Shown here one piece after another: positions 1 to 11,200 of a DNA stretch of 64,000 bases. The notes below the pieces were generated by a model. It saw nothing but the letters and a program-made list of their open reading frames with translations. It was not told the origin of the DNA and did not search any database. The DNA is from Cardiocondyla obscurior. Taxonomy: Eukaryota; Arthropoda; Insecta; Hymenoptera; Formicidae. Within the stretch, counting starts at the first letter, position 1, and every line of letters begins with the position of its first letter. The position numbers and the translations under genes were made by a program. Location of the stretch: the NCBI RefSeq assembly GCF_019399895.1, contig NC_091879.1, positions 1,984,001 through 2,048,000 on the forward strand. Reading direction: 5' to 3'.

Positions 1-57
1 AAACATTGTAGTATTTTTAATTTTAAATATATAATAAAAAAAAACTATTTAACTAAC

Positions 58-313
58 CATATCCTTTAGCATTTTATCTTGATATTTGACTTCATGTCCA
101 ATGTCAATGGACAATGATTTTAAAGCATGTATTTTATCCTTCAATTCTTCCGTCATTCTTTCATTCTCATCCTCTACAACGTTATGAGTAGATGTACTTG
201 GTAATGGTTCATAACCATAGCCTCCTGCAAGAAAAAATTATGAAAATATAAAATAAGAGCAGACCTTTATACATTTGCTAAATCATTGACTCACCTGAAT
301 GAGAGCGTCGCAT
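58..313 (-). CDS. Bet1: BET1 SNARE homologue, first two coding exons (partial)
   Basis: BET1 is an ER-Golgi Qc-SNARE that pairs with syntaxin-5, membrin and Sec22 in vesicle fusion. Exon 1 is 313-295 (ATG at 313, 19 bases, donor gtgagt) and exon 2 is 224-58 (acceptor ttgcag, 167 bases, donor gttagt). The phases fit and end on a whole codon. The protein starts MRRSHSGGYGYEPLPSTS and continues through ENERMTEELKDKIHALKSLS, IDIGHEVKYQDKMLKDM. This is the conserved start of the BET1 SNARE helix (ENER, K..A.KSLSI.IG.EV). The apparent stop just after the last Met lies in the intron. The rest of the SNARE motif and the C-terminal membrane anchor must lie left of the window. The AT-rich intron between the exons is only 70 bases. 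Identity rests on motif recognition and is strong. The direction of transcription is toward lower coordinates. Confidence 0.9.
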
Positions 314-1664
314 TTTGTTAGCAATCTTGACCGTTTAGTAGATAAATCAATCTAGAGGAAAACTATTTTATCGCACAGCACTTTTAGACTTTTCCAAATA
401 TTTAAATCTCTTTTTATCTAGAAAGATATATTGTACGATTAGTTGAATTATTGAAATTTATATAAATATAATATATATATATAATAAAACAAACTTACAC
501 AGTTAAGTAGAAATAACAATATTTCAGATAAATATGTTACCCGTGCAAACAAATTGCATTAAACGACAATAATTGAACTGAAAAGATATTTATTTTTAAC
601 ATAACCTCAAAATAGGACAGTGCTTTTGTATAATTTATTTTAAAAATCGATTAAAAACTTTTTTTTTTAATACAACGATAATTTACCAGTTATAGAACAT
701 ACAGCCAACCAAAAATTAAAAAGAAATTTGTCAATATACATCAGAATCACGTTTGTAGTGACGTGTAATCGTAGACATAAGTAAGGTTAGACTGCGCGTT
801 TGACTGAATAAATGTACGAAACTTAGAAGGCGACAGCATGCTTTGAAAAGTTTTGTCGGTACGAATGATAGTGGGAGTTTTTAATAGAACTGAAAAACGT
901 CAGATTTGTCGAGATCAATTGAGATATACTACTGAAAAATAAAACACCTGTCGAAATTGAAGACTTGCACATTCAACAGCACAGAGGATACGACAAACAA
1001 CGAGAAAGTTTGATATACTAGAATAAACCATGCGCACGCTTTGCGTGCGCTATTTTGCTAAAGGTCCCAAGTCGTGCATATCATTATAATTGGGGACATT
1101 AATTAATTATAAAAATTTGTACATGATTACAGGTAGTGTTCCTGTGATAATCTTGAATTGTATCCGTTTACTGTCGAGCCGGTCGAGCGCATCGAAAAAA
1201 TACATGTATTTTGGGAGTGTCTTGTGTGCTGATGGAGGATTTGTCTCGTTCCAAGAGTCCTGAGAGAAGGAAGAGGCTTCAGAGAGGTATATAAATTACC
1301 TAAACTGTCAAGAACTTCTAAAAACATTCTTTTGTTTAGAAATTAATTTTAAAAAATACTTAAAAATTAGTATACTGAATTTTAAGATACAAATAAAAGG
1401 AAATAACGTGTTGAAGATACCTGTTTCACTTAAGAGTTAAAAGGTGTATATATAAATATATATATATATTTTTTTTTTCACTGATGCTCGTTACATACTT
1501 GTAAAGTCAAATTTTACAGAGTCACGTAGAACGAAAAACGCGACCAGAGATATCGTCATTTTACAATTACTGGTGTCTGCTGTTATACAAAATTTAACGG
1601 ATCGTGAAACGATCGCAAAGTCGCTGAGGTAATATCCAATAGCACGTTGGGCTTATCCATTTTT
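314..1664. other. Intergenic region between BET1 and nimB
   Basis: This spacer is AT-rich with poly-A/T runs and a TA repeat near 468-485. It must hold the BET1 promoter, and transcription may diverge from it (see the candidate exon at 1232-1286). A perfect 8-bp hairpin (GCGCACGC, loop ttt) lies at 1032-1050. The part from about 1290 to 1664 should include the 3' untranslated region of the minus-strand nimB gene. I found no clear single poly-A signal there. Confidence 0.5.
1232..1286 (+). other. Candidate plus-strand first coding exon of an unidentified gene
   Basis: An ATG at 1232 opens 18 codons, MEDLSRSKSPERRKRLQR, rich in Arg, Lys and Ser. The frame meets a plausible donor (gag, then gtatat) at 1286/1287 in phase 1. 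It lies about 0.9 kb upstream of BET1 and on the opposite strand, as expected for a divergent gene. I could not find a convincing next exon with the matching phase. The product is unrecognised, and chance is a real alternative. Confidence 0.25.
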
Positions 1665-3596
1665 TTACTCTTGTGGAACGCATCTTTGCCGGCCTTTGAC
1701 TCCGGGTTCCTTCCGGTATCCTGGGTTACAGATGCAGAAGTTCGGCGCGCTGCACACCCCATTGGGACATCCGCCCGCACACACTGGCACGCATCTGGAG
1801 CCCGTGATGTCATGAACGTCGTGGGTGTATCCTTGGTTGCACGTGCACTGGTCCGTACCGGTGCATCGGCCGTTTAGACACGGGTACCGGCACACACCTA
1901 CCGTACCGCTGGTATCGTTCTGCCGGATGCAACTGTTGGTATCTGGATCGCTGCGGAATCCCGGCTCGCAGACACACAGATTCAGGCCGACGCAGCGGCC
2001 GTGTGGGCCACAGCCGTATCTACACTGCGAGAGGGTCGCGTTGATCGTGGCCGTCTCGCCGGAGATGCATCTACCGGTGTCCGGATCGACGGTGAATCCC
2101 GCGTGGCACACACAGCGATTGTAACCAACGCAGGTGCCGTGCGGGCCGCAACCGTGTCTGCATTCGCCGATAGGTTGCGGCGCGGGAATGCATCTGCCGG
2201 TGTCGGGGTCGACGATGTAGCCGTAAGCGCACTGCGAAGAGCCGGTGGAACTTGGAACGCATCTACCGGAATACCGATCTCGCGTGTACCCGTGCCTACA
2301 GCTGCAAACGTTGGGCGCAACGCATTCGCCGCCGTCACAGCCACTTGGGCAGTTAGGTACGCAGTCTCCGGTACGGTTCAACGTGTAGCCGCTTCTGCAA
2401 ACGCAAACGTTCGGCGAGGCACACTCGCCGTTATGGCAACCTGTCGGACAATGGGGAACGCACGACTCGCGGTCACCCGGAGGATTCGTATACCTGTAAA
2501 ATAATTACATTTAAGTCCAACAATAGTTATTATATTCTTCTCTTAGAAGTAATATAATTGCAGGTTTTTATTACCCCCGATCGCAAGTGCACACTCCCGG
2601 TCCACTGCACACGCCATGCAAGCAGCCACCCTCGCACGCGGCCACGCACTCCTTGTTCTCATTCAGAACGAATCCTGGCCGGCAACTGCAAACGCGCGGC
2701 GCCACGCACTCGCCCTGCCTGCATCCGTCGGGACAGATTGGCTTACACCGACCCTCGACCTCGTCGTAACCCAGCTTGCACATGCACACCTCAGGTGAGA
2801 AACAGTACGCATTCTCTTGGCATCGGTACGAGCACACGGGCATGCAGACACCGTCCTCGGCGCGCCACCCTGACGGACAGCTGCAGACGTTCGGCGCGGT
2901 GCAACGGCCACCGAAGCAGCCGTGTTCACATTGCGGTTCGCACAAGCTGCTCGTTACGTTACGCTGGTATCCATCGCAGCAGTCTAGAATGGTGATCCAG
3001 CCATCACTGGGCTGAAAAAAGAAATTTCTCTCGTTAGTCAAAATTAGACAAATTTTTTTTAAATAGAATCATTAATATACGTAATTAGAGAAAAGACACA
3101 TCTTGATGTAGGCCAAGACTCACTCCGGGTTATAAAATTAGAAGAAAAAATACCGTCTACTTACAGGATTGTAACCTCCGGCTGGCTGAGGAATGGTATT
3201 GTAGGGCGATCCGCTAGAGTTTGACGCTAGAACGTGGCTGTATCTATAAGAATAGTAGTTGATTATTTTTACATTAATATTTTAAGTTATTTTTCTAATT
3301 TATTTCATTCTAATCTAATTAATTTTCTTCTAAGAAATTAAATATAAAGAAAAAAAAAAGACGCGAGTAGAAAATAATGTTGAATCGATTATAATGTTGT
3401 TGGGAATTACGACGTTTATCTTAAATTAAGTAATTACATACGGTACTCTTTTGTAGCAAAGGCCATTTTGCGAGGAGTTGGTGCCGTAGTTCCCATTAGG
3501 GTAAGGTCGTCGCTGGCCACCTTTCACCCCGTCGATTGCCCAGGTGCCGGCACCAAGGCACACAAGAACAATTAAGTAAATCGGAAAGCCCTGCAT
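1665..3596 (-). CDS. nimB: Secreted Nimrod-B-type protein with NIM repeats
   Basis: This is a complete four-exon model: 3596-3442, 3243-3165, 3011-2575 and 2493-1665, totalling 1500 bases and 499 residues. All junctions are GT-AG and in phase. A signal peptide (MQGFPIYLIVLVCLGAGTWA) precedes a short linker with CYKRVPYSHVL. Next come the family's CCxGY motif (CCDGYQRN, exon 3) and about ten NIM repeats of the form C.P.C...C..G.C..P..C.C..GY. The chain ends in RCVPQE with no membrane span, so the product should be secreted, as in the NimB subgroup. Known Nimrod proteins act in haemocyte recognition and uptake, but the partner of this one is unknown. One repeat, around RCVPSSTGSSQCAYGY, has lost most cysteines. 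Three later repeats carry a DPDTGRC or similar linker. An in-frame ATG at 3623 could extend the start by nine residues. I prefer 3596 because it gives a compact signal peptide. Confidence 0.88.
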
Positions 3597-5270
3597 GTTG
3601 CACGAGCAATCGCGAATTTGCAACTGGACTCTTATTTTCGGTCAGAGTGTGAGCACGATCGCGATAAGGGTGTCGCAGGGGTCAGCGGTCTTCCTCTTCT
3701 TCTTGTTAAACTTGTCGTTAAACTACGCAACATTCTTGTTCACGGAAACCTTATCGGTTGTGCGTATCGATATGCCGGGGAGACCAAATGGGGCCGAGCG
3801 TCGTTTGTGCCAGTTTCTTCCACACTTTTACCCTTATCTAATTATTGATTAGGTCATCGCTATTAACTGGGCCGTAATTGACTCATTAGGCACGGCTTTA
3901 ATCGTATAAATAAATTATTGATCGCGCGCACGCGAAAAGCGCAACGAGATAGCGTATCACAATGGAATTGCGGCTTAACTGTATTTGTGAAAAAGACTGC
4001 GTGACGTGGCTCACAAAAATTATCGAGCTCTTACAAGATTTTTATAGGCTCTCGATCGAGGTGGTAAAATAAAGTCATTTTTTAATTGCATTTAAGTATG
4101 CACGTTAAACAAAAAAAAAACATAAGAAACAGTAAAATTTAAAACATAGTAATAATAATATATAAATATAAAAGCTATTAATTAAGAAACTGATTCAATT
4201 AATTTGTTTTATTCTAACATACGCAATTGCGTTATGTTGTATGCTGCATTTGCATGTCTTTTGTGTACGCAGTTCATTAAAAATCTTGCTCCACTCGCAC
4301 TCAACATGCTGTTTACGTAATCCAATTGATACCATTTTACCAATGGATACACGAGTGAATCAAAATGATAATAAGATGGGGCGTGCATGAATATGTTCAA
4401 TACGATAAATTCGCGGTATTTGTTTATTTAATTACGATAAGCTAGTGCTGACTGCAAATAACATTTCCTTGAAACGAGCGCGAAGAAAAATAAAATGCAT
4501 AACGAACAGATACATTAAATTATCGCATGACATGGAAAATTTTTTCTCTCTCTTATGGAAAATCCCAGAAAAAAAGGATGGCAGATAATTAAAGTGGCAT
4601 GTTTCTCAATAATTTCTCCAACTAATGAAAATATCGCCGTACGTGTAAAATTATATTAACATATTAAAAGTAATAAAATAATGTAATAATAATAGTAAAA
4701 AGGAAATAACAGATAAATCCTCATGCAATTATAATTCTACAATTTAATTAATTTACTGATAACTCCTTAAAGTAGTTCACAAATATGGAGAACGACGTTA
4801 GAACTTATATATATTTTTCTAAAATACATGCGTTGCGTCATCTTCAAACAGGACTTTTGTTCTTTGGTTTCATTTCAGCCTCGAGGCATAAAAGTCATTA
4901 AGTGCGCTTCCTCTCGCGATAATGAATTCGGTATCATCGTCAACGCCTCGTTGATTAACTTTTTATCACGCGATCCGTAATAGGTTTCGCCTAAAAATGT
5001 TTTAAGGTCTTTCTACGACCGTTACGTACTATAAAACTATGACTAAAGATACTGAGTAGATTGAACAACACGAGAAAAATGTTATACTAAGAGTTATTAT
5101 GGTGTAACAGTAATTGTGGGCTATCTTGGAATTATCCTAGCAAGCACATAACATTGCAGCAACATTTCAACGTTATAGCAATGTCACAGCGATGATCCTA
5201 CCGCGACACTGTATTAATTCTTGATATAAAATTAGTACCGTGTGTGAATGCAAGTGAAGTAGTTTTTCCG
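3597..5270. other. nimB upstream region and nimA downstream region
   Basis: The right-hand part should hold the 3' untranslated region of nimA. The left-hand part is upstream of the nimB start. Three GATAAG hexamers occur at 3663-3668 (+), 3750-3755 (-) and 3833-3838 (-). Only the last matches the strict WGATAR form. A short repeat related to copies at 22.7 and 41.9 kb lies near 5066-5170. No protein gene is supported. Confidence 0.45.
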
Positions 5271-8200
5271 TCACAAATCCTTGCGACCTGTTAACGGATT
5301 GGTCTCTAGCGGTATTTCTTCGTACAAAGGCTCTGAGTTGTCCGAGTTCGTATGCAGGCGTATCAGAGTCGCCGATGGCCGGTCGTAGTGACCCTCTTGC
5401 AACAGATCTGCAATTGGCAGTGGAAGAATTGTTAGATAATTTTAATTTTTAAATTAAAAAAAATCTGTTAAATGGTTATTACAATTATTGTATTTCTTCA
5501 CATTGTGACGACAAATTTGAGAGAGAAAGAGCAAAAGCTTACCGCGAAAATTGCCAGAAATTCGCAGCCCGATCATAGCGGCGCCGTTAGCGTAAGTGTT
5601 CAGCGATTCGATGCCGTCAAGTGTCAGTATTGTTTCCGGTTCCGTGTTGATGGCAAATACAGGATTCGCGCGGATCGGTGATGCTGAAATCACAATATAA
5701 CATCAGGGAATGTAACACAAAAGATTCGACATTATACAATTAACGAAATCGGTGTCTCGCCGACAGTTTTAAAGAGAGTGCCGCTGTCGGGATGCCACTC
5801 TCAATACTCACAAGGCAGAGTAGTGTTTGCCACCCCCGACGTCTTTCCACTATTCGCGCCCTCATGCTCTCTTTCTTTGGTCTTTTCCTCGTCGTAGACG
5901 GCAAGACGAATGGTCTCGAACAACTTGGAGCGCATATGAAGGACCATGACCACTGCGAGCGAAGTCAGGCCGAGGGAAACGATCGCGGCGACGACAATCA
6001 GAGTGATGTCCAACGAGATCGGCGCTGACGCTTGAACGGCGTCTGTCGCAATAACAAAGTATTGTATATTATGCCAATAAAAATATTAATTATTATACAG
6101 TATTTAATCGTGTTTCTTTAATCGTGGTAAACTGTACTCGAAGGTATTAATGTCAATCTGTAACTTCTAAAAAAAAAAAAAAAAGAATAGAAGTCTTTAT
6201 CAAGCAATTGAGACTTGATCAAAGATCTTAGTGCGAATTTCTTGGAGTGCCTCTGGCGTAGGCAATACCTTTCTGAATAGTTTTCACGTAATCGATATTT
6301 GACACGCCTCCATCGTTCTGTCTGCGAAGAGCGTCTTTCGTCGCAAACTTTGGCCTGTCCTCAACATCTCTTCTGCGCTCAGGAACAGAGACCAAAACGA
6401 TGACCGGCCGAGCAGTGGTGGAAGTATCTTTCGTTCGCGCTTCGCTCGTTAAGATCTCTGTGTCTTTAGGAGGGATCGCGATCGAAATCGCTGGAGGATT
6501 CGTCGTTTCCAAAATATAATTCACGTCGTCGGTCCAATCATCGTTGGTTCCTAAAATCAAATTTACGTTTCAATTTCACATTAACGTAATATTTAATTTA
6601 TTTGCTGCAGTTTATTCAATTAATTTTCTTTAAGTGTGCATAAAATTAAATTAATATTATAAGACTTTTAAATTTATAATAGACATTACAAAGCGGCGCG
6701 CTCAGTACGCGCTATTTACTCTCGCTTTAAATCAAATGTGTTTTATCTTTCGTCTAACGTTCAATAGTTTCCCGCGGCTCGAGGGTGATCTCCATGTTCT
6801 CCATGTTCTCCATGTCGTTTATTCCTGAGGATTGTGGCGAACGATCGGTGGAACTTTCAAACGGGTACAGTAAAGTGGGCGACGTTTGTTCGGCCGACGA
6901 AACGTCGTCAATGCAGCCTCCGGTTACGGCGTCGCACTCGTTATCTCGATTTTGACATGCACACTCGTTCGTACAGCTTGGACCCCACTGCCCTATCGCG
7001 CAACGTTCCTCGCATCTGTGGAAAAGAAAAGATCATTTTAGCGTAAAGATAAAAATCGCGGATGCAAGTTTATTAATTAATTTTCTTCGATTAATTAATT
7101 TAAGTAAATTACAAGTGATCGATCTAATCGGTCGAATATTGCGACGGATATATTAGTTAGAGACGGGATACATTCAACGAAAGATCATTATTTTATATTC
7201 AGCGTATGATGCATTTATTTTATATATAACGCTTTAATTTTCGTGAGATGAATGAAGTTGCTCGACGTCAAGCGTTCGCGGCCGCGAGCAGCGCATGCGC
7301 GATGGTGCGCTGTGTGCGTCCAGTTTAGCTACTCCACCTGGTGAAGTCCACCATGTTCCGTATTGCCTCGCCGGAGGTCAACGGTAGTATTTCCGCGCGA
7401 ACGTCTCGTCCATTTAGGATAGTTTTCTCGTCATTTACGTGTGCTACGTTACATTCGAGTCCCCGAGCCGTTTCGTAACTCGCGAGTGAACGAATGTGCC
7501 TAGTTCGATCAAGGTCTGAACAAGCTGGTCAACGATTATCCCAAATGTTTCCGGTCACGGAAATTCTGTAACTTGACGAACAGAAAGATCAGCGATGGAA
7601 GAGAGTATCGTCGATCAGTTCGTTCGGAGCACGCGAAATTCGCTCGAAGACTATCTACGAGAATCGCGACGTATTCGGGTCGTATCTCGCGCGGTGCGGA
7701 CGGCGTCGAGCCATGACGGAACAGTGGAGGGCAGGAGCCAAAGGCAGTCGAAAAATAGGTCAACGGGACTTACGATTCCATCTGACGGTGTACGTGGGTC
7801 GCGACTCTTGCGCGCGCGGTGCGGACGGCGTCGAGCCATGACGGAACAGTGGAGGGCAGGATCCAAAGGCAGTCGAAAAATAGGTCAACGGGACTTACAA
7901 TTCCATCTGGCGGCGTACGTGGGTCGCGGCTCTCGCGCGCGCGGCGCGGGATCATCAGCGGTGCGGCAGCCGGGGGAAGAAGAGGTCTAAAAATAGGTCG
8001 ACGAGACCTACGACAATATCGCGACCTACAGTAAATTTCGGCGGCGTTCGTGGCTCGCGCGCGCGATGTTCAGCCATACTTCGAGCTCGGACAGCGGACT
8101 ACGATGCAGCTAGCGGATTTCAATACGCGCCGTGTATTCTACAGGCGGAGAATACTGGTAAGTACATTTTTATATTGATGTAATTATCAAGTGATTATTA

Positions 8201-11200
8201 AATAATTAATCACGCAAAAATTTGTTCTATTTCAGACGAAGATGCAGATGCGAAGCTGGATGTTTTTCGTCGCCGATAATAAGTGAACGGATTGCAGCCG
8301 ATTCGCCGGATTATTTCGGAGGTGCCATGAAGAATCGCGCGAATCTGATATTAATCTGGGAATGCCGAGTGATTTGTGTGTGCCATAGGAGGATCCGGTC
8401 CAACATGACTGACTGAGAGGAGGAGGAGGCTTCGGAGAGGTGTCTTGCATCGACGGAACAACTCAGGTGAATATAAATTTTTTTTTACATAAAATAAAGT
8501 CGCGTCATTAACAGATAACTTGATTTTTAATTTATTTTTTTGTCTTCTAAATTAAAGAGTCAATTAAAGACGCATATTTTTTTTTTGCAAACAATGAGTT
8601 TTAGCATCTCTACAATTAATATTTTTTAATCTTATGTTACAGTCAGCCGCTGTATTGTCAACTCCGTTGCTGCGCATCGACCGGTGAGTCGAATAATTTT
8701 TTTTTTAGGAGAAAAAAATCTTTGGAACTTCTTTTTAAATAGGACATTATACATAAACAAAAATTAGGAGAGAGTAAGGATCCGATAATGTACAAGTAAT
8801 ACGTTTCCGGAATTGTTTCGTAAAATAACATTCATTTAGCAGTCGCATAATATTTCTTAATCATTTTAACAATAAATAAAAAAAAAGTAATAATAATAAT
8901 TAAAAAAATATCGTGTCAGAAGGGTTAATAAATGTCGTCATTAATATTTAAACTCACCGAGGTCCTTGAAGTCCCGGAGAACATTGACAGACGCCGTTTA
9001 TAGGCTCGCAAGTACCGTTCTCCCCGCAATTGCACGCCTTCGTACATTGTGAGCCCCAAGTTCCCGCCGGGCACGCTGCAAGATAATTAAAGCAGTAGTA
9101 AAAATAACGCGTTATTACTATTATTAGTTAATATATGAGCAAGCACCGTTTGCCGCACACCGCGAGTGTGTTTTGTATGGTATCGACGTCGCTATTGCGT
9201 TACGCGATGTATCTGATCGGCTCTACGCCGCCCACGACCTTCTCGAACGCTCGCGGGAAAGTAGCGGCTTCGTAACTTCCGGGCTTCCGCAACTTTCGAA
9301 GCGTTCCCCGATCGTGTTGACGCAACAGTCGCGTGCAACCCGCGAGTTCGGCTCGTTTGACAACGATAACCCAATCTACCACTTATCATCAATCTTGCCG
9401 CAACCGTAGATTTTTATCCGGGGACCGCGAAAGAGGACGCGAGGATTTTTAACTTAAATGCCACAAAGGGTTGGACTTAATAATATTAGTAAATTAATAT
9501 TTCACAAAATTAGAAAGTTACATTTAATTAATTCAAATTAAATATAATATTTTTAATCAAAATTAAAAAAAAAAAAAATTACAAAAGTAATAAATAAAAT
9601 AATAGACATTTTTGTCTATTTTTACGAAGACCAAGACGGAATTTTTTAGTAACCCTTATTACGTTGATTTTTTACCAATGGCCATTTAATGTCACCTCGC
9701 TGCGGCATGTCGATTTTAACGAGATGCGTCGTATACCGATTTCCATTATTACGATTCGCGTGGAAGTGTGTATCGCCGTACGCTGGATACCGTCATTTTC
9801 ACACGCGTCGTTCTCGCGATCGTGGAAGGTCGGCCCCGCGTTTCATGGAGCGTGAAATTTCTCGTTGCGTTCCGCCGCCGCTACCCGTTTCGGATCTGCT
9901 CGCGCTCAATCTCGTTTCACAATCGCCGTCGCGTCCGCGCATCGTCTTATTTTCTTAATCCCTCGATTCTATTTTCGAGCGGCGGAGAGAACCGTTGCGA
10001 AATTTGCACTAGAGAATTTTACACGGACCGATTAATTACGCGGGGCCTTCTCGGGGTTTGCCGAAGCTGCGACGGGCCGATTATGCATGTATATATATTC
10101 ATCGTTGTTTATTGCTTCGGTTAAATATACTCTTTCGAAATGTCATAGCGATTTATCAGCACCCAATTAGCACTGCAAACATTATTCCGTCCACTTTGAT
10201 AAATAGAAGACGTTGCGAATGTTGTCAGCCGAGGAATTCATTTCAGCCTTACAAAACTTTGCTTTTTTTTTTTCCTGTTTTTTCCTTTTTCTAAGATAGC
10301 AGTTCTTTAGGTCGGCCCGATAAGCGCGTCGACAACGATGTAACGCGTAGAAGAATTGCTTTAAATAACTAGCAATTGTGTAATTAATGTTTGATATAGC
10401 TTTCAATTATAAATTGCAGCGCACGTAATTTTTACTATAATTAATATAGTAGTATATTAACATGTTTTTAAATTAATAATGATTTTTTTTTTTTAATCTT
10501 TCGTTTAACATTATTTATTGCACGCATATCTTAGAACACGAACAAATCAGGCTTTCAATTTTAAGTTAATGAGATCGGTTTTGTTTTATCAAAATTTTAT
10601 CGAAATAAATTTGGAAGTCATTCGCAAGTCTAGGGTGCAAAAATATATCTCTCGCATTTATTGAGGGGGTTTACCGGTTATTGACTCGATACGACTTGAT
10701 TCTTCTCGTAACTTACCGCTGGTGCAGTCATCTCCGTGATATCCAGGATCGCATTGGCATTCGTTCGGTGCGACGCACACACCTGCCACACATTTTTCGC
10801 AAAACGGTAAGCAGCTCGCATCCGTTTCCCCGTCGCCTCGAGTCGCCTTGTACCCCTCGCAGCATTCCTCCGTGATCTTCGGTTTTATCTCCGTCTGCAT
10901 TATACGTTTCAAAATACACATTAATTTCATTCAATTAATTTCTAAAAGCTCTACGTCGTAAGACTCGTATAAGTACCGCTTGACCGCTTTCGCGTGCCGC
11001 GGCCCTTTAGATTTTAATTGGCCCATCAAGACACCTGTCGTGTCGGAAAAAAAAAAAAGAAAACACTTTTGATTTCAACGCGAGAGCTCTTCCAGAAGCG
11101 TTTATTCACGATTTCGGCAACGATTCCTCTTTATTCCCGTCTCATCCGCGTTGATATAATAATTAGACAATTCGACAGACCGACATTCGTACTACCTACG

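Noticed and set aside
7595..7990. 131-codon plus-strand frame and its antisense partners
   Set aside because: They are created by the 125-bp tandem repeat, which keeps frames open on both strands.
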